The notes under the pieces are model-generated. The model was given only the letters and a program-made list of their open reading frames with translations. It was not told the DNA's origin and did not search any database. Source: an uncultured beta proteobacterium (lineage in GTDB: Bacteria; Pseudomonadota; Gammaproteobacteria; Burkholderiales; Burkholderiaceae_C). Taken from it: a stretch of DNA of 13,293 nucleotides. The stretch spans positions 1 through 13,293 of the forward strand of contig CAIMHL010000609.1 in NCBI GenBank assembly GCA_903840825.1. Direction: 5' to 3'. The stretch's first letter is position 1, and each line of letters begins with the position of its first letter. Shown here in pieces: positions 7,746 through 13,293 of the stretch. A program made the position numbers and the translations under genes.

Positions 7746-8410
7746 GCCAACTGCCTGCTTTTTTCTTGGTTGGCCAACTGTTTCAGTGCTTCGCGCTGAC
7801 GGGTCAAGTGGGTGCGCATCGCGACCTCTGCCCCTGCGCAATCGCGTGCGCGCAGGGCCGCGTAAATAGCCAAATGTTCGTGCAGGCTTTGCTCCAAGCG
7901 ACCGGGGGCGTGGAGTTGTTGCAGTCGGGCGAGTTTGAGTATCTTGCGCAAGTCTGAAATGACCAGGGCCAACCAGCGGTTGTTGGCCAGCGTGATGATG
8001 GCTTCGTGGATAGTCAGGTTGGTGGCGTAGTAGTCGTTGATGCGCTTGAATTGAGCGTGTTGCTTGAGTCGGTCATGCAGGCCGTCCAGCGCTGAAATAT
8101 CACTGTCACTGATGTTCAGGGCGGCCTCAAAGGCGCAGCGTCCCTCTAGCAAGGCAATGATGGGAAATATCTCGTCCAAATCTTGCTCGGTCACTTCGTT
8201 GACAAAACTCCCCCTGCGGGGTTCATGCCGAACCAATCCTTCTGCCGTAAGCACTTTGAGCGCTTCCCTCAAGGGTGTACGAGAGATTTTTAAGTGTTCA
8301 CAAAGTGCGACTTCATCAATAAAGCTGCCTTGGATAAGCGTTCCGGCAAATATTTGATCTCTCAGTTGCTGAGCGACTTCTTCGTGCAGGGAGCTGTGGA
8401 CAAGTCGCAT
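7742..8410 (-). CDS. matR: GntR-family transcriptional regulator with FCD domain (MatR type)
   Basis: This is a 222-aa DNA-binding regulator. Residues 1-75 form a winged helix-turn-helix of the GntR type (LHEEVAQQLRDQIFAGTL, then LKISRTPLREALKVLTAEGLV and the wing RRGSFV). Residues 80-215 form an FCD ligand-binding domain with the usual metal or ligand residues N131, H135 in NLTIHEAI, H179 in SLHEHLAIY and H201 in MRTHL. It is the first gene of the mat operon and overlaps the decarboxylase start by 4 bp. By analogy with rhizobial MatR it probably senses malonate or a CoA ester and controls this operon. A perfect inverted repeat covering the promoter in front of it (8451-8472) is the likely binding site and implies autoregulation. 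The symbol rests on context, because FCD regulators are hard to tell apart by sequence. Confidence 0.85.
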   Translation of the reverse strand: MRLVHSSLHEEVAQQLRDQIFAGTLIQGSFIDEVALCEHLKISRTPLREALKVLTAEGLVRHEPRRGSFVNEVTEQDLDEIFPIIALLEGRCAFEAALNISDSDISALDGLHDRLKQHAQFKRINDYYATNLTIHEAIITLANNRWLALVISDLRKILKLARLQQLHAPGRLEQSLHEHLAIYAALRARDCAGAEVAMRTHLTRQREALKQLANQEKSRQLA

Positions 8411-8450
8411 GGATGTTTGGCTTCGTGGTGTCGTGCTGATTGGTAATTAC

Positions 8451-8472
8451 GCATAATTATGGGAAATTATGC
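8451..8472. promoter_or_regulatory. Candidate MatR operator: perfect 8-bp inverted repeat over the promoter
   Basis: GCATAATT at 8451-8458 and AATTATGC at 8465-8472 form a perfect inverted repeat with a 6-bp spacer. The repeat covers the -10 hexamer and the adjoining part of the promoter spacer, so a bound protein would block RNA polymerase. This is the expected layout for an autorepressing GntR regulator. Which protein binds it is inference. Confidence 0.55.
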
Positions 8473-8484
8473 AAATCATGGCAA
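8456..8484 (-). promoter_or_regulatory. Sigma70-type promoter of the matR-matA-tctC-matB operon
   Basis: Read on the minus strand, TTGCCA (8484-8479) and CATAAT (8461-8456) are separated by exactly 17 bp. Each matches the consensus hexamer at five of six positions. The predicted transcript start near 8449 would give a leader of about 40 nt before the matR ATG at 8410. No other comparable pair was seen in this gap. It has not been scored computationally. Confidence 0.6.
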
Positions 8485-8511
8485 GACTTTCAAGCTAAGG
8501 AAAACCCGCGG

Positions 8512-8528
8512 TTATGCAAGATTTATGC
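8512..8528. promoter_or_regulatory. Two further TTATGC half-sites, one helical turn apart
   Basis: TTATGC occurs at 8512-8517 and again at 8523-8528, 11 bp apart in the same orientation. It is the same core as the operator half-site at 8467-8472. The pair lies upstream of the mat promoter, about 28 bp beyond the -35. It may be an auxiliary site for the same regulator, but a chance match in AT-rich DNA is possible. The remainder of the gap 8411-8564 shows nothing else clear. Confidence 0.3.
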
Positions 8529-8564
8529 GGGATCCCAATTGATTCAAGCTGAACCAAGCTACTT

Positions 8565-9161
8565 TCAGGTTCTTGATTGGAGGGCGTGAAACACTTTGAT
8601 GGCAGCCCAGGCGTCATTGGCTGCATAAATAAGTTGGCTCTCAGTCAGGGTCTGGTTGGCCCAGTTGGAGGTCGTTGCTTTTTTCGATTTTAGAAAACGC
8701 TGGTTGAAAATGACGGCCACCGCAGACTTAACACCAAGCTCTTTGATGTAGCCCTGGCGCCTGAACACCTCATTAAGGTCAAGCACATTTTCGGGGTGCA
8801 CGCCCAGGGTTCTTTTTATTTGAACGTGGTCACCGGCCAGCCCAAAGCCTACTTTTTGGATTTTTTGATTGGTCAGTAGTTGTGAGGCGATCTGGCTGCT
8901 GGCGGCGTCATGGAGCTGAAAGATGTATGCTTTTTGCAAGGTGGCGAACTGCACGATGTGCGGCCCCGATGAAATTTCTTCTTTGACAAAGGTCGGTTTG
9001 GATTCAGTATCAAACCCCAGCACGTCTTGGGTCAGTAAAGTTTGCAGTGTTATCTCTGCCTGTTTCAGGGTGTTGATCAGCACGATGTCCGCAAGCCCCA
9101 AGCGATTCATGGGGGCTAAGTTGACAATTTCTTCTTTGCTGGGGTGGTAGGGGCGGTGCAT
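8565..9161 (-). CDS. Stand-alone 3'-5' exonuclease, DEDDy (RNase D-like) family
   Basis: This 198-aa protein consists of essentially one DEDD exonuclease domain. Motif I is GFDTES (D51, E53), motif II is VGFGLAGD (D111) and motif III is YAANDA (Y179 and D183), which places it in the DEDDy class with RNase D and the Werner exonuclease. The HRDC domains of true RNase D are absent, so it is a small RNase D-like nuclease of unknown natural substrate, acting on RNA or DNA ends in the cytoplasm. The ATG at 9161 is preferred. The frame can be extended by seven codons to a TTG at 9182, and neither start has a strong ribosome-binding site. It lies upstream of the mat operon on the same strand, but the 154-bp promoter gap suggests a separate unit. 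Confidence 0.8.
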   Translation of the reverse strand: MHRPYHPSKEEIVNLAPMNRLGLADIVLINTLKQAEITLQTLLTQDVLGFDTESKPTFVKEEISSGPHIVQFATLQKAYIFQLHDAASSQIASQLLTNQKIQKVGFGLAGDHVQIKRTLGVHPENVLDLNEVFRRQGYIKELGVKSAVAVIFNQRFLKSKKATTSNWANQTLTESQLIYAANDAWAAIKVFHALQSRT

Positions 9162-9233
9162 AAGAGTTCTGATTGTGAACAAATGAGCCTGCCAACTTGC
9201 CGTTAAGCTGTGACAAGAAAATTTAAGCTTTAT

Positions 9234-9283
9234 TGGGCTCTAAGGCCCAGTGGGTGTGCTTGACCAGCTATTTTTTAAATAGC
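9234..9283. repeat. Two small hairpins between the nlpC-type and exonuclease genes
   Basis: GCTATTT (9267-9273) and AAATAGC (9277-9283) form a 7-bp stem with a 3-nt loop. TGGGC (9234-9238) and GCCCA (9245-9249) form a 5-bp stem with a 6-nt loop. On the minus strand they follow the NlpC/P60 stop at 9295 and could slow or end transcription, but neither is followed by a T-run, so a classical intrinsic terminator is not supported. Confidence 0.3.
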
Positions 9284-9294
9284 ATCTTAGCCAT

Positions 9295-9885
9295 TTAGCG
9301 AGCGACTGCTTCGCTTTTGGGCAAGAGCTGGGGAGAGGGTTGCTCGGTGCCTGATGCAGGCACGCGCCGCGCGCCATCAAAACGTCGGCTCCAATACGAA
9401 AGATTCATGTCTTCGACCCGCACTTCAGAGCCGGGCTTGGGTGAATGGATGAATTTACCCTCGCCAATATAAATGCCGACGTGGCTAAAAGCCCTTCGCA
9501 TGGTGTTAAAAAAAACCAAATCACCCGGCTTTAAATCTGCTTGGTCAATTTTGTCAGTAGCCGCCGCTTGCTGCTCTGCCTTTCTAGGCAGCACCATCCC
9601 CACCGTTTGCTCAAACATGGCTTTGACAAAGCCGCTGCAGTCAAATCCGGTCTCTACGGAGTTGCCACCCCGGCGGTAAGGCACGCCCAAAAATCCAATC
9701 GAGGTAAAGACCAGCAATGAGGCCTTTTCGCTCACGGTTTGGCGAACCGTTTCAATGCGTGCCAAGAGTCCTTTGTCCGCCAAAAGACGGTCAAGGTCGT
9801 CAGGGTGTTGAGCTGGCGTTGCATGGGCCAGGCTTGAAGCTATTAAGCAAATAAAAATAAAGGGGATTCGCATCTTGGGTAGCAT
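9295..9885 (-). CDS. Exported NlpC/P60 cysteine peptidase (murein endopeptidase)
   Basis: This is a probable periplasmic peptidoglycan hydrolase of peptidase family C40, which cuts peptide stems in murein. A hydrophobic signal (residues 6-20, IPFIFICLIASSLAHA) with a cleavage site near residue 22 indicates export, with no lipobox cysteine in place. The catalytic domain shows C83 in GFDCSGFV, H135 in SHVGIYIGEG and H147 in FIHSPKPG, the expected Cys-His-His triad. PYRRGGNS and LKPGDLVFF are also family-typical. The C-terminal tail (175-196) is proline- and serine-rich. The length of 196 aa fits the Spr/NlpC class. The start could be ATG 9885 or ATG 9873; the latter begins directly at the signal peptide (MRIPF), and no Shine-Dalgarno separates them clearly. 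The gene is divergent from acuI, with 85 bp between. Confidence 0.88.
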   Translation of the reverse strand: MLPKMRIPFIFICLIASSLAHATPAQHPDDLDRLLADKGLLARIETVRQTVSEKASLLVFTSIGFLGVPYRRGGNSVETGFDCSGFVKAMFEQTVGMVLPRKAEQQAAATDKIDQADLKPGDLVFFNTMRRAFSHVGIYIGEGKFIHSPKPGSEVRVEDMNLSYWSRRFDGARRVPASGTEQPSPQLLPKSEAVAR

Positions 9886-9924
9886 ATTAACAGTTGAAAT
9901 TTTGGCGCTGTTTTGGGCGTCTTT

Positions 9925-9938
9925 GAGCCTCGGGGCTC
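9925..9938. other. Short hairpin in the acuI leader or promoter region
   Basis: GAGCC (9925-9929) and GGCTC (9934-9938) form a perfect 5-bp GC-rich stem around TCGG. It lies 33 bp before the acuI ATG in the divergent gap 9886-9970. It may be a leader hairpin or a small operator, but its function is unknown. An AAGGA precedes the acuI ATG at normal spacing. I could not pick a convincing promoter in this gap. Confidence 0.3.
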
Positions 9939-9970
9939 CGATTCAGTAATCTCACTTAATAAGGATTCAT

Positions 9971-10957
9971 ATGTTCAATGCGTTGTTGCTGGAAAACACG
10001 GATGGCTTTTCAGCCTCCGTTCAGGCTCTTGATGAATCGCGCCTTCCCTCGGGTGATGTCACCGTGGCCGTGGCTTATTCGACCTTGAATTACAAAGATG
10101 GGCTGGCGATTACCAACAAGGGCCCTGTGGTTCGGAATTGGCCGATGGTGGCGGGTATTGATGGGTCTGGAACTGTTCTAAGCTCAAGCCATCCAGATTG
10201 GGCACCTGGCGACACCTTTGTCCACAATGGCTGGGGCGTTGGCGAAACACATTGGGGCTGCTTGGCTGAGAAGGCCAGTCTCAAAGGCGATTGGTTGGTC
10301 AAGCTACCCGCTGCATTCACACCCCGTCAGGCTATGGCGATTGGCACCGCCGGCTACACGGCCATGCTGTGTGTGATGGCCTTGGAGGACCACGGCATCA
10401 CCCCCGATGCTGGTGAAATACTGGTCACAGGTGCTACCGGCGGCGTGGGCAGCGTGGCGATTGCTTTGCTGGGCAAGTTGGGCTTCAACGTGGTGGCTGC
10501 AACTGGCAAAGCGACTGAAACTCCTTATCTTGAGTCACTTGGCGTTCGCAGCGTGATTGACCGCGCCTTGCTGTCTGCCCCTGGCAAACCCTTCCAAAAA
10601 GAGCGTTGGGCGGGTGTGGTTGACGCGGTGGGCTCTCACACCTTGGCCAACGCCTTGGCCCAAACGCGTTATGGCGGGGTGGTAGCGGCTTGTGGCTTGG
10701 CGCAGGGCATGGATTTACCCACCACGGTGATGCCCTTTATTTTGCGCGGCGTGACCTTGGCGGGCATTGATTCTGTGATGGCTCCATTGGCCAAACGGCA
10801 GCGAGCTTGGGCGCGTTTAGCGCGTGATTTGGATCCAACGCTGCTGGAGTCCATGATCGAAGAAGTGCATTTGGCGGATGCAGTGGCTAAAGCCCATCAA
10901 CTGATGGAGGGGAAGATTCGTGGCCGTGTGGTGGTTAAAACAGGGGCTAGCGTTTGA
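9971..10957 (+). CDS. acuI: Acryloyl-CoA reductase, AcuI/YhdH family quinone-oxidoreductase-like protein
   Basis: This is a cytoplasmic NADPH-dependent medium-chain dehydrogenase/reductase. AcuI reduces acryloyl-CoA to propionyl-CoA, which detoxifies the reactive ester formed in 3-hydroxypropionate, acrylate or DMSP breakdown. Family-typical segments are STLNYKDGLAITNKGPVVR (37-55), GWGVGETHWG (87-96), AIGTAGYTAMLCVMALE (123-139) and the nucleotide-binding VTGATGGVGSVA (152-163). The zinc ligands of classical alcohol dehydrogenases are absent, as expected. The length of 328 aa is standard. The ATG at 9971 has AAGGA just upstream. It stands near a (now broken) propionyl-CoA synthetase gene that would make the same product, consistent with C3 acyl-CoA metabolism. 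Confidence is high for the AcuI/YhdH family and moderate for acryloyl-CoA as physiological substrate. Confidence 0.88.
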   Translation: MFNALLLENTDGFSASVQALDESRLPSGDVTVAVAYSTLNYKDGLAITNKGPVVRNWPMVAGIDGSGTVLSSSHPDWAPGDTFVHNGWGVGETHWGCLAEKASLKGDWLVKLPAAFTPRQAMAIGTAGYTAMLCVMALEDHGITPDAGEILVTGATGGVGSVAIALLGKLGFNVVAATGKATETPYLESLGVRSVIDRALLSAPGKPFQKERWAGVVDAVGSHTLANALAQTRYGGVVAACGLAQGMDLPTTVMPFILRGVTLAGIDSVMAPLAKRQRAWARLARDLDPTLLESMIEEVHLADAVAKAHQLMEGKIRGRVVVKTGASV

Positions 10958-11041
10958 TTTTTTTGCTCGGGGCACGCGCGCAACAAGCTGCGTTCTAATT
11001 GGGGGTTGCCTGCAAAGGCCAAAATTTTTAGAAAGTTCTTT

Positions 11042-11641
11042 ATGTTGCTAGAAGCTGACCAGTGCCATCTTGTATTGGTGGATTATCAAATGCGCCTGAT
11101 GCCCGCTATTTTCGACAATGCCCACGTCCTTGCCAACGCTGTCCGATTGGGCAAGTTGGCGCAGTTGATGAACGTGCCCGTTTGGGGGACAGAGCAAAAC
11201 CCGTCCAAATTGGGCGAAAACGTGCCTGAGGTGCGTGCTTTGTGCGCCAAGACCCTGAGCAAAATGCAATTCAGCGGCGTTGAAGAAGGCCTGGGTGAAT
11301 GGCTGCGTCCGCCGGCCAAACCGGTTGGGGGCAATGCACGCAGTTTGCCCAAGCACTTGCAAAAGCCAGCCCAAACAGATGAACGCAGCACCATCGTCAT
11401 TGCTGGGTGCGAAGCGCATATTTGCTTGATGCAAACGGCCTTGCACTTGCTTGAAGATGAGTTTGATGTGTGGGTTGTGACCGACGCGTGCAGTTCGCGC
11501 ACTGAGCGCAACCGTGATGCGGCATTTGATCGCTTGGCTGGGGCAGGAGCCGAGCTGGTTACCACAGAAATGGTGGCATTTGAGTGGCTGCGCTCGGCAG
11601 AGCATCCGGCCTTTCATGAGGTGCAGGCGCTCATCAAATAA
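11042..11641 (+). CDS. Isochorismatase-fold cysteine hydrolase
   Basis: This 199-aa protein has the isochorismatase-like hydrolase fold. The probable catalytic triad is D14 in LVDYQMRLM, K74 in LSKMQFSGV and C123 in AGCEAHICLMQTAL. The segments GTEQNPSKLGENVPE (49-63) and VVTDACSSRTERNRDAAFDRL (145-165) are typical of the YcaC/ISOC1-like branch of small hydrolases, whose substrates are mostly unknown; true isochorismate hydrolysis is unlikely. A proline-rich insertion (about 88-115) separates the lysine from the catalytic cysteine strand. The frame can be extended to a TTG at 11006, but ATG 11042 begins at the first family-like residues; the Shine-Dalgarno is weak. It follows acuI by 84 bp on the same strand and could be co-transcribed, although no functional link to acryloyl-CoA is evident. 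Confidence 0.82.
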   Translation: MLLEADQCHLVLVDYQMRLMPAIFDNAHVLANAVRLGKLAQLMNVPVWGTEQNPSKLGENVPEVRALCAKTLSKMQFSGVEEGLGEWLRPPAKPVGGNARSLPKHLQKPAQTDERSTIVIAGCEAHICLMQTALHLLEDEFDVWVVTDACSSRTERNRDAAFDRLAGAGAELVTTEMVAFEWLRSAEHPAFHEVQALIK

Positions 11642-11691
11642 GGCCGTCATGGACCGTGGGTAGGCGGTCTAACAGTCAGTCTCTTGCAAGC

Positions 11692-11728
11692 TGGATCAGC
11701 ATAGTTATGAATTCAGTTTACTGATCCA
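11692..11728. promoter_or_regulatory. Perfect 8-bp inverted repeat just upstream of prpE
   Basis: TGGATCAG (11692-11699) and CTGATCCA (11721-11728) are exact reverse complements separated by 21 bp, ending three bases before the prpE Shine-Dalgarno GGAGG (11732-11736). In RNA it would form a long-loop stem close to the ribosome-binding site. As DNA it could be an operator with half-sites on nearly the same face. Nothing in the sequence shows which applies. The rest of the 101-bp gap holds only a weak GACCG/CGGTC stem at 11652-11669. Confidence 0.35.
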
Positions 11729-11742
11729 ACTGGAGGCAAATA

Positions 11743-13293
11743 ATGACAACGTACGCCGAATTCCACAGTCGTTCTTTGAACGAGCGTGACACTTTTTGGG
11801 CCGCGCAGGCGCAAATGGTCGACTGAAAAACACCCCTGCAGCAGATTTGTGACTACACCAACCCGCCGTTTGCCAAATGGTTTGTCGGCGGTACCACCAA
11901 TTTGTGTCACAACGCGGTCGATCGTCACTTGCCTGAGCGAGCTGACCAAGCGGCCTTGATTTTTGTCTCCACTGAAACCAACGAAGAGCGTGTCTATTCA
12001 TTCCGTGAGCTGCACGCAGAAGTTCAGAGCATGGCTGCATCGCTCAAGGACTTGGGCGTTCAAAAGGGCGATCGTGTCCTGATTTATGTGCCCATGATTG
12101 CCAAGGCTGCGTTTGCCTTGCTGGCTTGCACGCGCATTGGCGCTATTCACTCGGTTGTATTTGGCGGGTTTGCCTCGGGGCCGTTGGCGTCCCGCATTGA
12201 AGACGCTGAGCCTAAGGTCGTGATCAGTGCTGATGCAGGTTCACGCGGTGGCAAACCAGTCGCTTACAAGCCTTTGCTCGACGAGGCGATTCGCCTGTCG
12301 GCCTACAAGCCCGCGGCCGTGTTGCCAGTTGATCGTCAATGAGTTGCTATGGATTTAGTAGCTGTTCGAGATCATCTGTGGGGCGATATAAGGCAAAAAC
12401 ACTTCAATACGGTCGTGCCCTGGGAATGGGTGGAGTCCACACATCCGATCTACACACTCTACACCAGCGGCAAGCCCAAAGGCGTGCAGCGCGACACGGG
12501 TGGTTACGCCGTGGCGCTGGCGTCCAGCATGAAGCATATTTATGGTGGCAATGCCGGTGAAATCTATTTTTCAACCAGCGACATTGGCTGGGTGGTAGGT
12601 CATAGCTACATCATTTACGGCCCATTGATTGCCGGTATGGCAACCATCATGTACGAGGGGCTGCCAACCCGTCCTGATGGCGGCGTCTGGTGGAGCCTGG
12701 TCGAGAAGTACAAGGTCACGGTGATGTTCAGCGCCCCCACTGCGGTGCGGGTGTTGAAAAAGCAAGACCCGGCGCTGCTCTCCAAATACGATCTGTCCAT
12801 CCTGCGCGCCCTGTTTTTGGCGGGTGAGCCCTTGGACGAGCCCACGGCCAAGTGGATCAGTGAAAGCTTGGGCAGGCCTATCATTGACAACTACTGGCAG
12901 ACCGAAACGGGTTGGCCTATTTTGTCGCTGTGCAATGGCGTGGAGCAGGCGCAAAGTAAACTTGGCTCACCGGGTAAAGCGGTCTATGGCTACGACGTCA
13001 AACTACTTGACGGCCAAACTGGCGAAGAATTAACTGGACCCAACCAAAAAGGCGTGGTGGCCATCGAAGGCCCTCTGCCTCCAGGCTGCCTGCAAACGAT
13101 TTGGCGCGATGACGAGCGCTTTGTTAAAACCTATTGGTCCAGCGTGCCCAACAAAATGGTTTACAGCACGTTTGACTGGGGCATTCGTGACGCGGATGGC
13201 TACTTCTTCATTCTGGGTCGTATCGATGATGTGATCAACGTCGCCGGGCACCGCCTTGGCACCCGTGAAATTGAAGAAAGCATCTCCAGCCAC
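11743..13293 (+). pseudogene. prpE: Propionyl-CoA synthetase gene prpE, inactivated; runs off the right edge
   Basis: The intact enzyme would activate propionate to propionyl-CoA with ATP (AMP-forming). One frame encodes PrpE from the ATG at 11743 (strong GGAGG six bases upstream) to the window edge. Recognisable segments are FVGGTTNLCHNAVDRHLPER, VFGGFASGPLASRIEDAEP, GVQRDTGGYAVAL, YFSTSDIGWVVGHSYIIYGP, FLAGEPLDEPT, IIDNYWQTETGWPI and INVAGHRLGTREIEES. Two TGA codons interrupt it: 11824-11826, where the family has tryptophan (VD-W-KTPL), and 12340-12342 after VDRQ. The P-loop reads YTSGKPKGV instead of the usual YTSGTTGKPKG, a clean loss of three codons at about 12471/12472. The late motif GRTDDVINVAGHR has become GRIDD (13222-13224). 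There is no frameshift over 1.55 kb, so inactivation looks recent. The catalytic C-terminal lysine lies beyond the window. Confidence 0.9.

Noticed and set aside
7743..7841. Longer malonyl-CoA decarboxylase starting at 7841
   Set aside because: The extra 32 residues are low-complexity shadow coding of the regulator gene; the ATGA overlap at 7742-7745 gives a natural start.
9267..9283. Classical rho-independent terminator
   Set aside because: The stem is AT-only apart from its ends and no T-run follows on the minus strand.
11824..11826. TGA read as tryptophan (altered genetic code), because the family has Trp here
   Set aside because: Several intact genes in the window end in TGA (for example at 1091-1093 and 2364-2366) and use TGG for tryptophan. 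The second TGA at 12340 is not at a tryptophan position, and the P-loop deletion independently marks the gene as broken.
11824..12342. Selenocysteine or programmed read-through of the two TGA codons
   Set aside because: PrpE has no cysteine or selenocysteine at these positions and I saw no selenocysteine-insertion hairpin after either codon.
12339..12560. Small open frame of 73 codons starting beside the second prpE stop
   Set aside because: It is out of frame with the clearly conserved PrpE sequence that continues through the same bases.
1..13293. CRISPR array, insertion sequence, phage genes or a defence island
   Set aside because: No regularly spaced repeats, transposase, integrase or defence-type domains were seen on either strand.

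Overview
The window looks like a chromosomal segment of a betaproteobacterium, most likely of the Comamonadaceae (Rhodoferax/Polaromonas/Limnohabitans type). This is judged from recognised protein families: a TctC-type periplasmic binding protein, AcuI, PrpE and short isochorismatase-fold hydrolases. It is not from a database search. Genes are densely packed and four junctions are short overlaps of the ATGA kind. I see no tRNA, rRNA, CRISPR array or insertion sequence.

Left part (1-3460, + strand): the last codons of one oligopeptide ABC-transporter ATPase overlap a complete second ATPase (DppF/OppF type). After a 64-bp gap come an M20 amidohydrolase (hippurate/amino-acid amide hydrolase type) and, overlapping it by 4 bp, an M14-like DUF2817 metallopeptidase. 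Together this reads as an import-and-hydrolyse module for peptides or N-acyl amino acids. A degenerate inverted repeat of the dispersed REP-like kind fills the convergent gap (3517-3623).

Middle part (3641-8410, - strand): a malonate-utilisation operon. In transcription order it encodes a GntR/FCD regulator (MatR type), malonyl-CoA decarboxylase (MatA), a TctC-family binding protein with a Tat-like signal, and malonyl-CoA synthetase (MatB). Malonate would be captured in the periplasm, activated to malonyl-CoA and decarboxylated to acetyl-CoA. In front of the regulator lies a good sigma70-type promoter whose -10 and spacer are covered by a perfect 8-bp inverted repeat, a strong candidate for the regulator's own operator.

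Right part: a stand-alone DEDDy 3'-5' exonuclease and an NlpC/P60 peptidase (both -), then an AcuI-type acryloyl-CoA reductase, an isochorismatase-fold hydrolase and a propionyl-CoA synthetase gene (prpE), all +. prpE is broken. It has two in-frame TGA codons, an in-frame 9-bp loss inside the ATP-binding P-loop and at least one substitution in a conserved C-terminal motif, yet the frame is otherwise open to the window edge. This looks like a recently decaying pseudogene.

Most content is ordinary accessory carbon metabolism. The points most worth a second look are the prpE decay, the promoter/operator of the mat operon, and the lone binding protein standing where the malonate carrier is usually found. 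I found no convincing undescribed system.
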